Origin: Motiliproteus sediminis
GTDB lineage: Bacteria; Pseudomonadota; Gammaproteobacteria; Pseudomonadales; Balneatricaceae
Direction of reading: 5' to 3'
Assembly (NCBI RefSeq): GCF_017912535.1
Contig: NZ_JAERQK010000001.1
Span: 682,001 to 746,000, forward strand
Length of the DNA: 64,000 nt
The translations under genes were made by a program, and so were the position numbers. The notes beneath the pieces are model-generated. The model ran no database searches. It had not been told where the DNA came from and saw only the letters and a list, made by a program, of their open reading frames with translations. Below, piece by piece: positions 27,050-37,133 of the stretch. The stretch's first letter is position 1; each line of letters begins with the position of its first letter.

Positions 27050-28765
27050 TTGCGCGTTGTGCTAGTAGCAACACTGCTGTTAGCACGGACCGCGTTTGCC
27101 ACACCACTAGAGGTGGTGATCACGGGAGTTGACGGCGAACTGTCGCGTAATGTCAGCGCCTACCTGACCATCAGTCAAATGAGCGGTACCGACCTGAGCG
27201 ATGCCCGGGTACAGTACCTCCATCGTCGTTCAGAACGGGAAGTCCGTCAGGCCCTGGAGCCCTACGGCTACTATCAGGTTGAGATCGATTCCTCGCTGCA
27301 GCAATCTGCAGAGGGCTGGCGGGCCCGCTATCACATCACCCCGGGGCCGCAAGTGAAGATCGCCCACATTGATCTCAGGGTTACAGGTGATGGCGCAGAG
27401 GACGCAGCCTTTCGTGCGCTGGAGTTAGCGCCGGGAATTTCTGTCGCTGAACCGCTGATTCACGAACAGTACCAGGCCCTCAAAAGTCGGCTGCAGAATC
27501 TGGCTGCCGAACGCGGGTACTATGATGCCCAGTGGGTTCAGCAAAAAATTCTGGTTGACAGGGAAAACCTCGCAGCGACCGTGGTCCTCCACTACAACAC
27601 CGGCATCCGCTACCGCTATGGTGATGTTCGCTTCTCCGAAACCCCGTTGGAACCGGAGTTCATACAACGCTTTGTCCGGATCAAAGCACGCCAGCCGGTA
27701 CTGACCCGAGAACTGCTCCAACTGCAGGCTCGCCTGAACAATACGGATTATTTTCAGCGCGTTGAAGTCCGTCCTTTGTGGCAGCAGCGCCGCGACGGCG
27801 TAGTTCCGATCCAGGTTGAACTGGAGATGCGCAAACGCACACGCTACCGCACCGGTATCGGCTACGATACCGATACGCGCACTCGCCTCACCGCCGGTGT
27901 AACCCGACGTTGGGTCAATGCCTCGGGCCACTCTTTTGACACCCAGGCCCAACTATCCCCCGTACGTTCCGATATCGTGGCCCAATACCGCATTCCCGGC
28001 AAACGTCCCGAATCCGAACAGTACAGCCTGCGTACCGCCTATCAGAACGAACACTCGGACCCGGTGGATTCGGAAACCTGGGCCACGGGGATCTCATGGC
28101 AACGCCTTCAGGGCGACTGGATACAGATTCTGGGCCTGGATCTGGAGCGGGAAAGCTTTACCATCGATGAACAACCGCAAAAGAGCCGCTTTATTTTTCC
28201 GCGTGCAAGTTGGTCCAGAACCCACGCTGACAACCGTTTAAATGTCCGGCGAGGATACCGCCTGACCATCGAAACACTGGGCTCAAGCGACCTGTGGTAC
28301 TCGGACACATCTTTTGTTCAAGGGCGCATAGAGGCCAAAGGGATCTATGCGCTTGGAGATAACTGGCGTCTGCTGGGGCGCACCGAACTGGGCGGCACAG
28401 TAATCGATGATCGCGATGCGCTGCCGGCCTCCAAACGCTTCTTTGCCGGCGGTGACAACAGCGTCCGCGGATACCGCTATAAAACCCTTGCCCCTCTGAG
28501 CGAAGAGGGCAACATCGAAGGCGGTCAGGGATTAATCGTGGTCAGCGCAGAGATTGACTACCGTCTGCTGGAGGAGTGGCGTCTGGCCATATTTGCCGAT
28601 CACGGAAGCGCCATCAATTCTCTTGAAGACAGCCTCAGCACCGGTGTCGGCGGCGGTATCCGATGGCTGTCACCCATCGGCCCGGTGCGCATCGATATCG
28701 GCTGGGCGCTGGACTTGCCGAACACCCCCTGGCGTCTCCACTTCTCTATTGGTCCTGACCTATGA
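27050..28765 (+). CDS. tamA: TamA, outer membrane translocation/assembly protein
   Basis: A signal peptide ends at ARTAFA, followed by three POTRA-like domains (about residues 20-250) and a 16-strand Omp85 barrel carrying the RRGYRL and RFFAGGDNSVRGY segments of the family. TamA with TamB helps insert outer-membrane proteins and links the membranes. The start is uncertain: the frame is open to a TTG at 26960 inside the patatin gene, but a TTG at 27050 has AGG five bases upstream and gives a compact signal peptide, so I use it. The stop overlaps the tamB start (ATGA). Confidence 0.88.
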   Translation: MRVVLVATLLLARTAFATPLEVVITGVDGELSRNVSAYLTISQMSGTDLSDARVQYLHRRSEREVRQALEPYGYYQVEIDSSLQQSAEGWRARYHITPGPQVKIAHIDLRVTGDGAEDAAFRALELAPGISVAEPLIHEQYQALKSRLQNLAAERGYYDAQWVQQKILVDRENLAATVVLHYNTGIRYRYGDVRFSETPLEPEFIQRFVRIKARQPVLTRELLQLQARLNNTDYFQRVEVRPLWQQRRDGVVPIQVELEMRKRTRYRTGIGYDTDTRTRLTAGVTRRWVNASGHSFDTQAQLSPVRSDIVAQYRIPGKRPESEQYSLRTAYQNEHSDPVDSETWATGISWQRLQGDWIQILGLDLERESFTIDEQPQKSRFIFPRASWSRTHADNRLNVRRGYRLTIETLGSSDLWYSDTSFVQGRIEAKGIYALGDNWRLLGRTELGGTVIDDRDALPASKRFFAGGDNSVRGYRYKTLAPLSEEGNIEGGQGLIVVSAEIDYRLLEEWRLAIFADHGSAINSLEDSLSTGVGGGIRWLSPIGPVRIDIGWALDLPNTPWRLHFSIGPDL

Positions 28766-31700
28766 TCTGGCTGCGCCGCACACTGCTGGTTATCGCCACC
28801 CTGCTGCTGACGCTGGCGATCACACTGGGTTGGCTCAGCAGCGCCCAGGGTAGTCGCTGGCTGCTGATGCAGCTGCCGGGAATCATCACCCTGGGTAACA
28901 GTCAGGGATCACTGCTGAATACGCTGACACTCGACCGGGTGCAGATCCAGCACGCCGACTTCACTTTCACTGCAGACCGGTTGATGTTGCGCTGGAATCC
29001 CTGGGCCCTGCTGCACGGCAGCCTGGATCTGGAGCGGATAGCCGCCTCCCGACCGCACTTGCGGCTCACCCCTCCACCTGACACGTCACGGTCCCCACCG
29101 GGGGTCGTGGTGCTACCGCGGATAAACCTGCCACTCGCGCTCAACATCGACCAATTGCAATTAGATGAGCCGTCGCTGGAACATGCCAGCGGAAGGTTTG
29201 AAGCGAATCAGATTGTCGCCAGTGGCTCACTGCTACTGAGCCGGCTGACTCTGCAGTCTCTAGCCATCGATCACCCATGGGGGCAGCTCAGCGCGCAGGG
29301 TTCCGCGCGACTCAGTGGCGACTACCCGCTGCGGCTGGAGACCAATTGGCGTCTGACCCTTCCGGAGCAGCCTTCGCTGGAGGGTCAGGGCCGCCTTCAA
29401 GGGTCTGCGACCGAACTGCAGATCACCCAGCAGCTCACGCTACCGACCACAGTGGAGCTGAACGCAACCCTGCGACCGCTCGCCCCCTCCCTGCCGTGGC
29501 AACTCGCGCTGAAGCTGCCGCAGCTGCGCCTGGATAGCCCCGAGCTCGGGCAGGTACTCAGCCAAAGAGTCGACCTGACGGCGCTGCCTGCCCCGCTGCA
29601 GCCATTGCTAGCAGAACCAATCAATCTGCAGTTCAACGCCTCGGGCAGCGCTAAGACTGCCGATGCCACAATCAATCTGCTCACTCAACATCCTGAATTA
29701 GGGCGACTGGCTCTGGCGGTTGAACTCGGTGTTGACGCCGAACACCTGAGGCTTAAACAGAGCACGCTGACGCTGTCCGAGCACAAGATACAGCTGGCAG
29801 CCAAAGGTCAGCTGCAGCTTAGCGATCCCGTCGCATTCGACCTCACCGGCAACTGGCAACGGCTTCGTTATCCGCTCACCATGCCTCTGGTCAGCTCTAG
29901 CGATGGTCACTTTACCCTGGACGGAACCGTTAACCACTACAGCCTGACCCTGAACGCCAACCTCGACCCGGGTGAGTACTGGCCCGCCACAACCATTCGC
30001 ACATCTGCCACCGGCAACCAAAGCGAATTGAACGCTTTGGCGCTGCAACTGAACACACCGGAGGGTGCCATCAGCTATCAAGGCACGCTGGCATGGATGA
30101 ATGGGATAAGCTGGCACGGTCAGATCACGGCAGCAGGTGTCAATCCGGAATTCTGGGTTAGCGGATGGCCGGGAGAGCTGAGCGCAGACAGCCTTGCCAG
30201 CGGCAAACTTCGCGATGAGTCGCTACAAATACAGCTATCGACTGCCAGATTGAGCGGTATCTTGCGGGGCCAACCGGTTGAGCTTGTCGGCGAACTGGGC
30301 TGGCGGGACGGGTCATTGCACAGTGACGGCTTGTCCCTGACTATCGCCGATAGTGCAAGATTCGACCTCTCCGGCAGCCTGAATGAGCGGTGGGAGCTGG
30401 GCTGGCAACTCACTGCCAACCCCATTCCGCCGCTGCCCTTTGATCTCAGTGGCACTCTCAGGGCGGCCGGACGATTGGGCGGCCCGTTAGCCCAGCCGGA
30501 GGTTACCGCCGAGCTCAACGCCACATCGCTCCGTTATGGACAATATGCCACCGAACAGGTCAACGCCGAACTGCAGCTAAACCTCACACCCGGCGCCCAC
30601 AACCAAGCATCCTTGACGCTAACGGCGCCGAGTACAGGCGACTATCAATGGTTGCAACTCTCGCTCAACCTGGACGGCAGCCTTGACCGCCACCGCATCA
30701 CTCTCGCTCTGGACGGCGCACCGCTGAACCTCGCATTGCACTTGGATGGTAACTGGAGCTCCGCCGACTGGAACGCCCAGCCACGGGCACTGACCATAGC
30801 CACTGCAGAACTCGGTAACTGGCAGCTTGAATCCAAGCACCGCGGTTCACTGATGCTCTCGACCGAGCGATTCAAACTCGATGAGCTCTGCCTTAGCCAG
30901 CAGCCTGCCCAGTTATGCGTGGCTGGCGGCGGTGATTACACTGGCAACCTCAACGGGAACTTCAGCTTGCTGCACCTTCCGCTGGCAACTCTGCTGGGCG
31001 AGCAGCTCCCCCTCGGCGTCCGCGGCGAGCTTGAACTGCGCGCCAGCGGAGAGCTTGAACAGGGTCGGTTAACCGGTCTGAATACGCAGGCGGAAGTAAC
31101 CTCGGGTGAAGTAGAGATAACTCCCGAGCTATGGTTGCCGATCGAGCACTTAGCCGCACAGGCAACCGGGGACGAGCGCCGCATCCGCTGGCAAATCGAC
31201 GCCAAGGCTTCGGAACTTGGTGGCGAGATCGCGATGCAAGGTACGCTGGACAACCCTATGGATCAACCCCTGTTGGATGCCACCGCCACCGCAGCGATCA
31301 GTGACTTCCAACTGCTGCCGCTGCTGTTACCCGAGATTCGCTCCCCCAGGGGGCAGTTGCACGCGCGGCTGAAGCTCCGGGGTGACCCGCTCCGCCCCGG
31401 TATCAACGGCAAGGTAATCCTCGACGACGCAGCGTTTACCCTCCCCGCTACCGGCATTCAGGTAGAGCGGATGCGGCTCGCCCTCAATGATGACCCCAGC
31501 ACCAGTGACCAACTGCTGATATCCGGCGAAGCCTATTCAGGGGACGGCCACCTGCGTCTTGGCGGTGCGCTGTCAGCGCAGACCGGAGACCTTTCTCTCC
31601 GAATCGAGGGCAATGATTTTCTGGCCGTGGCCATTCCAGAAGCCGAGGTTTATGTCACTCCGCAGCTGGACCTCACCCTTTCACCGCAGGCGCTGGGTAT

Positions 31701-32523
31701 CGAGGGTGAAGTACTCGTTCCCAAGGCACGACTGACACCACCGGATCTGAGCGGTAAGATCCAACCCAGCAGCGACGTGGTGTTCGTTGGTGAAAGCGAG
31801 GATGACCTGCTGGCAAGGGATTACCACAGCCGCATACGGCTGCAACTCGGCGACGACGTGCAGTTCAAGGGGGCAGGATTCGAGACTCTGCTGCAAGGAG
31901 GGCTACTGCTCGAAGACGACAATCTTCGCGGTGCCCGGGCATCCGGTTCGGTGCAGGTACGTGGCGGCCAGTACCGACTTTACGGTCAGGAACTCAACAT
32001 TGACCGCGGCCGTTTTATCTATAGCGGCGGCCCAGTGGACAATCCGGGATTGGATATCAGAATCTCGCGAAAGGTTGAGGACGTCATTGTTGGCGCCGAA
32101 ATAAGCGGCTCCTTGCAAGAAAGCCAATTCAACCTGTTTTCCAATCCAGCCATGCCCGACCCGGAGCTACTTTCTTACCTTCTTCTGGGGCGCGCACCCG
32201 GCAACAGCGAAGTGGACGAACAGGCTCTTGCCCTCCGTGCGGCCATGGCCATGGGTGTATCCGGTGGCAACAAACTCGGGGAACGGATAACCAAAGTACT
32301 GCCGGTGGACGAGATGGGACTGTCCAGCGACGACGCGGACAACGCCTCATTCTATGTCGGCAAATATCTGTCACCAAAGATGTACGTTCGCTATGGGGTT
32401 GGGCTGATAGAACCGACCACCACCTTTTTCATGCGCTACAAGTTGAGCGACAAGTGGAACTTCGAAAGCGAGACCGGCACTTATAACAGCGCCGCGGACC
32501 TGATCTATACCATTGAGCGCTAG
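28762..32523 (+). CDS. tamB: TamB, AsmA-like intermembrane protein
   Basis: The 1253-residue protein has an N-terminal membrane anchor (residues 6-25), a long stretch of repetitive beta-strand sequence typical of the hydrophobic-groove AsmA-like proteins, and the C-terminal TamB domain (DUF490) beginning near the GQELNIDRGRFIYSGG segment. It spans the periplasm and works with TamA; it is also implicated in phospholipid transport. The ATG overlaps the tamA stop by four bases. A hairpin lies 12 bases after the stop. Its size and ending are normal for the family. Confidence 0.92.
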   Translation: MIWLRRTLLVIATLLLTLAITLGWLSSAQGSRWLLMQLPGIITLGNSQGSLLNTLTLDRVQIQHADFTFTADRLMLRWNPWALLHGSLDLERIAASRPHLRLTPPPDTSRSPPGVVVLPRINLPLALNIDQLQLDEPSLEHASGRFEANQIVASGSLLLSRLTLQSLAIDHPWGQLSAQGSARLSGDYPLRLETNWRLTLPEQPSLEGQGRLQGSATELQITQQLTLPTTVELNATLRPLAPSLPWQLALKLPQLRLDSPELGQVLSQRVDLTALPAPLQPLLAEPINLQFNASGSAKTADATINLLTQHPELGRLALAVELGVDAEHLRLKQSTLTLSEHKIQLAAKGQLQLSDPVAFDLTGNWQRLRYPLTMPLVSSSDGHFTLDGTVNHYSLTLNANLDPGEYWPATTIRTSATGNQSELNALALQLNTPEGAISYQGTLAWMNGISWHGQITAAGVNPEFWVSGWPGELSADSLASGKLRDESLQIQLSTARLSGILRGQPVELVGELGWRDGSLHSDGLSLTIADSARFDLSGSLNERWELGWQLTANPIPPLPFDLSGTLRAAGRLGGPLAQPEVTAELNATSLRYGQYATEQVNAELQLNLTPGAHNQASLTLTAPSTGDYQWLQLSLNLDGSLDRHRITLALDGAPLNLALHLDGNWSSADWNAQPRALTIATAELGNWQLESKHRGSLMLSTERFKLDELCLSQQPAQLCVAGGGDYTGNLNGNFSLLHLPLATLLGEQLPLGVRGELELRASGELEQGRLTGLNTQAEVTSGEVEITPELWLPIEHLAAQATGDERRIRWQIDAKASELGGEIAMQGTLDNPMDQPLLDATATAAISDFQLLPLLLPEIRSPRGQLHARLKLRGDPLRPGINGKVILDDAAFTLPATGIQVERMRLALNDDPSTSDQLLISGEAYSGDGHLRLGGALSAQTGDLSLRIEGNDFLAVAIPEAEVYVTPQLDLTLSPQALGIEGEVLVPKARLTPPDLSGKIQPSSDVVFVGESEDDLLARDYHSRIRLQLGDDVQFKGAGFETLLQGGLLLEDDNLRGARASGSVQVRGGQYRLYGQELNIDRGRFIYSGGPVDNPGLDIRISRKVEDVIVGAEISGSLQESQFNLFSNPAMPDPELLSYLLLGRAPGNSEVDEQALALRAAMAMGVSGGNKLGERITKVLPVDEMGLSSDDADNASFYVGKYLSPKMYVRYGVGLIEPTTTFFMRYKLSDKWNFESETGTYNSAADLIYTIER

Positions 32524-32531
32524 CTGGTCTG

Positions 32532-32564
32532 AAAACGCCCGGCAGATATCGTATCGGCCGGGCG
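32532..32564 (-). terminator. Terminator between tamB and the convergent gene
   Basis: CGCCCGGC and GCCGGGCG form an 8-bp stem, with a further GATA/TATC pairing inside the loop. On the minus strand it is followed by UUUU, so it ends the transcript of the 32585-33163 gene. Only a weak U-run follows on the tamB side. Confidence 0.65.
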
Positions 32565-32584
32565 CTCAGTTACGCAGGCATGTA

Positions 32585-33163
32585 TCAGGCAGTGTTGTAT
32601 TGCAGCAACACCCTCAGTGCGCTCATCAAGGTCTTGTTATCCACCCCATCGACGTTGAGCGATACCGACGCCAGCGGCGAAGGTGACTGGTTTTCAGTGA
32701 TTTGCAGTTTCACCTGCACCGTACCTTTCTTGAGGGTAAAGCGATCGCTGGTGGCCTCAACCTCTTTATCACCGTTGGTGTGGCAAAGCCGCGCCAGTTG
32801 CTCACCAAGATCGCGGTTGTTGAGTACCTTCAGGGTCTGGCGCTCACGGGTCAGATACTCCTTACCCAGCTCGCCGATAAGGTCAAATAGCGCCTTGAGG
32901 CTTTCACCGCCATTAGCAATCTCATCCGGGGTGCTTTGCCACTGGTGCTTGGGGGGGTGAGATATCACCACGCCGGTGGCAACCCCGGTCGTCGGTGCCA
33001 TAGCAACCTCTACGAACAGGGTCAGGGTATAACTGAGCCCGGACTTATCCTTGAACGGCACTTGCAATACGCGGCTACAGATACCCGAAGGACTAAAGGT
33101 GATCCCCGGAAATTGTGGACGGATCGCTGCATCTAACTTCTGAAACGCTTCTTCAGGGGTCAT
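32585..33163 (-). CDS. Conserved-looking hypothetical protein
   Basis: This 192-residue protein has no signal peptide or membrane helix and I do not recognise its family. It opens with TPEEAFQKLDAAIRPQFPG, has a middle beta-rich segment (LTLFVEVAMAPTTGVATGVV) and a lysine-rich C-terminal half (RFTLKKGTVQVKLQI). Codon use is like its neighbours. It is a single gene, convergent with tamB, and ends at a good terminator, which supports it being expressed. Confidence 0.65.
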   Translation of the reverse strand: MTPEEAFQKLDAAIRPQFPGITFSPSGICSRVLQVPFKDKSGLSYTLTLFVEVAMAPTTGVATGVVISHPPKHQWQSTPDEIANGGESLKALFDLIGELGKEYLTRERQTLKVLNNRDLGEQLARLCHTNGDKEVEATSDRFTLKKGTVQVKLQITENQSPSPLASVSLNVDGVDNKTLMSALRVLLQYNTA

Positions 33164-33365
33164 AGGTTTCCCTTCACATTGGTCTGAGGCACTCGCAACA
33201 ACACGGGGAGCACCGATAAAAGCCGGAATCGTTCCTTGCTTCAGGCTAGGAGATGGATGGCATTATGGCAACGCTTTACCTACGATACTCTGACGGAAAT
33301 CAATACACTGTAGCCGGCGACAGGCTACCGTGACAGTTCGCTTGGTACACCAGACCGAAGGACCT

Positions 33366-33845
33366 ATGCCACGCTCCTATATCCAACATGCTCTGATCGT
33401 CACGCTGTCAACGCTGGCCGTTAACGTAATGGCCACCTCGGAGACGCCTCAACCGGCGTTGGTCGAACAACGGATCGAGGCGATGAAAGAGCTAAAGACA
33501 CAGATGAAGCTGATCGCGGATATGGTGCGAGGACGAACAGAGTTCACCGCCCTGGCAATACAGCAGGCAGCAACGGAAATCGCTGCCCACGCACCGGAGA
33601 TTTCCGGGCTTTTTCCAGAAGGTTCACTGCACTCCCCGAGCAATGCGCTGCCGGCGATTTGGGAGCAGAAAGCGAAATTTGACCGTCTGGCGACCGACCT
33701 GGAGACAAATGCCGTGCGCTTGGCGAACAACGCAGCCAGGCAGAGCCAGAACGACTCAAAGAAAGACTTTCGCCAGATCGGCAGAGTATGTGCTGCCTGC
33801 CATAAGCATTTCCGGCAGAAGCAGAAAGATGACGGCGAAGACTGA
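33366..33845 (+). CDS. Cytochrome c' (class II c-type cytochrome)
   Basis: The protein is 159 residues from the ATG at 33366, which has AAGGA upstream (an earlier in-frame GTG at 33330 is disfavoured). A signal peptide ends near VMA (residue 23). The mature part is a helical bundle of about 135 residues with the haem motif CAACH at 142-146 near the C-terminus and an arginine four residues on (HKHFR), the pattern of cytochrome c'. These periplasmic proteins bind NO and other gases at a five-coordinate haem. No redox partner is adjacent. Confidence 0.82.
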   Translation: MPRSYIQHALIVTLSTLAVNVMATSETPQPALVEQRIEAMKELKTQMKLIADMVRGRTEFTALAIQQAATEIAAHAPEISGLFPEGSLHSPSNALPAIWEQKAKFDRLATDLETNAVRLANNAARQSQNDSKKDFRQIGRVCAACHKHFRQKQKDDGED

Positions 33846-33890
33846 CCGGCGACAGCCAGCCTCGGCCCAATATGTCAGCCCAATACGAGC

Positions 33891-34073
33891 CTAAACGCTC
33901 ACCTCTTGCTCCCAAAGAGCACGCAGAAAACGCTCCATCTCGTATTTATCGTCAAAGGTATGTTGCTCACCCTTCAAGGTGACAGCAAGGTGGACTGAAT
34001 CGATCCCCAGCATGACCTCCTCCGAGAGGTAGGGCTTGTGGGATTCACTGGTGAGTGGTGTTGCTTGCATCAT
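33891..34073 (-). CDS. Putative small protein, 60 residues
   Basis: The frame is open to 34226, but the start is more likely the ATG at 34073, which has AGAGG eight bases upstream. The resulting 60-residue acidic protein contains LGIDSVHLAVTLKGEQHTFD and ends in EMERFLRALWEQEVSV. I know no family. It is convergent with the cytochrome c' gene and divergent from argS. The ribosome site, codon use and good predicted secondary structure support it; nothing more can be said on function. Confidence 0.5.
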   Translation of the reverse strand: MMQATPLTSESHKPYLSEEVMLGIDSVHLAVTLKGEQHTFDDKYEMERFLRALWEQEVSV

Positions 34074-34380
34074 CGTTAGAACCTCTGCGTTTTGGCAATC
34101 GCTACACCGATAATGGCGGTCGATTGTTGCATTATTATTGTCGAGGTAATTGCTCTTGGGCCGTACGTCGGGCGACAGCCGAATTCGCAGACTAGCAGCG
34201 CGGCCCGCGCCTCGCAAGCGCGGCACCGCCGTTTTTCATCGGGAGTCAGGGAGACGCTGCAGGTAGCGGCGCGCAAACTACTCATTTGTCCCCCGAACCG
34301 GTACTATATGCGGCCTCAGAATCACGCCGCCCCGCTGCGGCGCGTATCGCAGACAACCCACCGGGTAGCAATACTACACC
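34074..34380 (+). other. Intergenic region upstream of argS
   Basis: About 300 bases without a gene. One perfect 6-bp hairpin (CGCCGC/GCGGCG, 34325-34342) lies 40 bases before the argS ATG. I see no convincing -35/-10 pair for argS and no leader peptide with arginine codons. Confidence 0.4.
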
Positions 34381-36120
34381 ATGAAATTACGCGACCTTCT
34401 CTCTTCCCGTGTTCGCCAGGCCATGAGCGTGGCGGCTATTCCATCCGACTGCCAACCGATGGTTGCCCCCAGCAAAGGACCACAGTTTGGTGACTACCAG
34501 GCTAACGGTGCCATGGCTGCCGCCAAACGCATGAAGACCAACCCGCGGGAATTGGCGACCAAGATCGTCGATGCACTGCAGCTGGACGACATCGCAGCCA
34601 AGGTTGAAATTGCCGGTCCCGGTTTCATCAACATCCACCTCAAGCCGGCCTGGCTGGCGCGCGAGCTGCATACAACTTTGGATGACGAGCGTCTGGGTAT
34701 TGATCCTGTGGAGAAACCGCAGACCGTTGTGGTGGATTACTCCGCACCCAACCTCGCCAAAGAGATGCACGTGGGCCACCTGCGCTCCACCATCATTGGT
34801 GACGCTCTGGCCCGGCTGCTGGAATTCCAGGGTCACCGGGTGATTCGCCAAAACCATGTCGGCGACTGGGGTACACAGTTCGGCATGCTGATTACCCACC
34901 TGCAAGACAAAATGGACGCGGAGGGCGGCAAGGTTCCCAAGCTCTCCGATCTAGAAACCTTCTACCGCGAAGCCAAAGTCCGTTTCGATCAGGAGCCGGA
35001 GTTTGCCCAACGCGCCCGTGACAATGTGGTTAAGCTGCAAGCGGGCGACACAACATGCCTGGGCTATTGGCGTACCTTTATCGAAATCTCCGTAGCTCAC
35101 AGCGAAGAGATCTACCGTAAACTCAACGTCACCCTGACCCACGACGACATCAAGCCGGAAAGCGCCTACAACGACGCGTTGCCGGGGGTGATCAAAACCC
35201 TGCAGCAACAGGGCCTTGCTGTTGAAGATCAGGGCGCCCAGGTAGTGTTTCTTGACGAACTCGCCGACAAAGAGGGCAACCCGCTGCCGGTTATCGTACA
35301 AAAATCCGGCGGCGGCTATCTCTACGCTACCACCGATCTTGCCGCGGTGGATTACCGCTGCCATCAGCTGAATGCTGACCGGGTGTTGTATTTCATCGAT
35401 GCCCGTCAGTCGCTGCATATGAAGCAGGTCTTCGCGGTTAGCCGTAAGGCTGGCTTTGCCACCGACCAGGTCAGTCTCGAACATCACCCGTTCGGCACCA
35501 TGATGGGCGAAGACGGCAAACCCTTTAAGACCCGCAGCGGTGGCACGGTCAAGCTGGCAGAACTGCTGGATGAAGCGATCGTCCGCGCCGAAGCACTGCT
35601 GGCCGACAAAGCGTCGGATCTGACCGCCGAAGAGCAGAAAGACGCTGCCCGCAAAATCGGTATCGGCGCGGTAAAGTATGCCGATCTGGCAAAAACCCGC
35701 ACCAATGATTACATCTTCAGCTGGGACTCGATGCTTAGCTTCGAAGGCAACACCGCGCCCTACCTGCAGTATGCCTACACCCGTATCCAGAGCATCTTCC
35801 GCAAAGCCCGCATCGACGGCGATAGTCTGACCGGCGCCATCGCTCTCGACGAGACGGCGGAACAGGCACTGGCGCTTAAACTATTGCAGTTTGAAGAGCA
35901 GCTGGATCAGGTGGCCCGCGACGCATTACCGCATTTGCTCTGCACCTACCTGTACGAACTGTCCAGCCTGTTCATGAAGTTTTACGAGCAGTGCCCGATC
36001 CTGCGTAGTGACATCGCCACCCAGGTACGCGACAGTCGCCTGCGCCTGTGCCAGGCCACGGCGCGCACGCTCGCCCAGGGACTTGAGCTGCTCGGTATAG
36101 AAGTGATGGATCGGATGTAA
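34381..36120 (+). CDS. argS: Arginyl-tRNA synthetase
   Basis: The 579-residue class Ia synthetase has the N-terminal Arg-tRNA add-1 domain (residues 5-90), the HIGH-type motif HVGH at 130-133 in [12 protein letters not shown], and the C-terminal anticodon-binding DALR domain. The KMSKS position is degenerate ([12 protein letters not shown]), which is common in bacterial ArgRS. It charges tRNA-Arg. No ribosome site is obvious before the ATG. It ends at a strong terminator. The assignment is firm. Confidence 0.96.
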   Translation: MKLRDLLSSRVRQAMSVAAIPSDCQPMVAPSKGPQFGDYQANGAMAAAKRMKTNPRELATKIVDALQLDDIAAKVEIAGPGFINIHLKPAWLARELHTTLDDERLGIDPVEKPQTVVVDYSAPNLAKEMHVGHLRSTIIGDALARLLEFQGHRVIRQNHVGDWGTQFGMLITHLQDKMDAEGGKVPKLSDLETFYREAKVRFDQEPEFAQRARDNVVKLQAGDTTCLGYWRTFIEISVAHSEEIYRKLNVTLTHDDIKPESAYNDALPGVIKTLQQQGLAVEDQGAQVVFLDELADKEGNPLPVIVQKSGGGYLYATTDLAAVDYRCHQLNADRVLYFIDARQSLHMKQVFAVSRKAGFATDQVSLEHHPFGTMMGEDGKPFKTRSGGTVKLAELLDEAIVRAEALLADKASDLTAEEQKDAARKIGIGAVKYADLAKTRTNDYIFSWDSMLSFEGNTAPYLQYAYTRIQSIFRKARIDGDSLTGAIALDETAEQALALKLLQFEEQLDQVARDALPHLLCTYLYELSSLFMKFYEQCPILRSDIATQVRDSRLRLCQATARTLAQGLELLGIEVMDRM

Positions 36121-36129
36121 CGCGACTGG

Positions 36130-36151
36130 AAACGGGGCCTCGCCCCGTTTT
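36130..36151. terminator. Terminator after argS
   Basis: AAACGGGGC and GCCCCGTTT form a perfect 9-bp stem around a CTC loop and run into TTTT on the plus strand, 10 bases after the argS stop. The same hairpin faces the end of the convergent 36150 gene, so it probably acts in both directions. Confidence 0.85.
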
Positions 36152-37133
36152 ATGGCACGAACTCGGCTTCTTCCTGCAGGCGGGACGGCAGCCCAATCCC
36201 CCACCGCTGCAGCTGCGACCGACTGAAGATCAGCTTCCCGCTTCCCGGGGTGACCGGCAGTCGCGGTGGTGGTTCACCCTTGAGAATATTCACCGCCATC
36301 TGGCCCGCCGCACGCCCCTGTTCGTAACCATCCAGCACCAGTCCGCCGGCGGTCATTCCCGCACCTACGGAGAACGACCAAAACCCGAACAGCGGCAGCG
36401 GCGAATGCAGCGCACTCCACTCGATCACCCGCTGTTCGTTGACATGGTTCCCCTCATCATCGACAAGGGTGTGGTAAAGCCCTACCACAATCAGATCAAA
36501 CCCTTCCGCCTGTGCGTTGCGGATCGTGCGTTGCCACTGTGATTGTCGCGCTATCAACCGGATATCTACCAGTGTGGAGCCGATCCGTTGCAACGAGCGC
36601 CCGGAGAAACTCTCTTCCAACACCGTCTTTGAAGTCGTACCGCCATCAAACAACACCAGCACTTTGTCCAACGGACGCCCCATGACCAGGTTGAGATAAG
36701 CAATCGAACGTTTTAACAGCGGACGCTCAAGTACGCCGGATACATTGCTTCGCGGTTCGCCGAGATAGCGCCGGGGATTCTGATTAATGCCGAGATAAAC
36801 CAGTGGTTTGCCGGTGTCAGCCAAGCGGGGACCCAGAAACCGCAGAGCGTTGTCGTCGCCAAGAATGAACAGGTCGGCATCTACGGTCAGCGCATACTGC
36901 CACGCGGCCTCTGCACGCTCTTGATGACGACTGGGTGGCAGACGTTTAGTGTCCATTTGAAAATAGCTAAGTTCCGCGTACGGCATAAGAAACTGCTCCA
37001 GCCCGCGGCGGTAGGACTGATCCCAGGCATACTCGGCGTGATAGCTCTCGATCACCAGCACCTGGGGCTTTGCGGCACGCAGCTGCGCTGAGGCCACTAG
37101 CATCATCGCGCCTATCAGGACCAACCATCGCAC
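36150..37133 (-). CDS. Orphan periplasmic binding protein of the ABC_sub_bind type
   Basis: The 327-residue protein begins at a GTG at 37133 with a very strong GGAGGAG ribosome site six bases upstream (an earlier in-frame GTG at 37187 lacks one). A signal peptide ends near LRAA. The mature part is a two-lobe periplasmic-binding fold with KPQVLVIESYHAEYAWDQSY and the VLDGYEQGRAAGQMA segment, resembling the ABC transporter substrate-binding family PF04392, also found as the sensor of some signalling proteins. No permease, ATPase or kinase gene is adjacent, so its partner is unknown. Confidence 0.65.
   Translation of the reverse strand: MRWLVLIGAMMLVASAQLRAAKPQVLVIESYHAEYAWDQSYRRGLEQFLMPYAELSYFQMDTKRLPPSRHQERAEAAWQYALTVDADLFILGDDNALRFLGPRLADTGKPLVYLGINQNPRRYLGEPRSNVSGVLERPLLKRSIAYLNLVMGRPLDKVLVLFDGGTTSKTVLEESFSGRSLQRIGSTLVDIRLIARQSQWQRTIRNAQAEGFDLIVVGLYHTLVDDEGNHVNEQRVIEWSALHSPLPLFGFWSFSVGAGMTAGGLVLDGYEQGRAAGQMAVNILKGEPPPRLPVTPGSGKLIFSRSQLQRWGIGLPSRLQEEAEFVP

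Noticed and set aside
34074-34226. N-terminal extension of the 60-residue protein
   Set aside because: No ribosome site and an arginine-rich, non-conserved-looking sequence; the ATG at 34073 is better supported.
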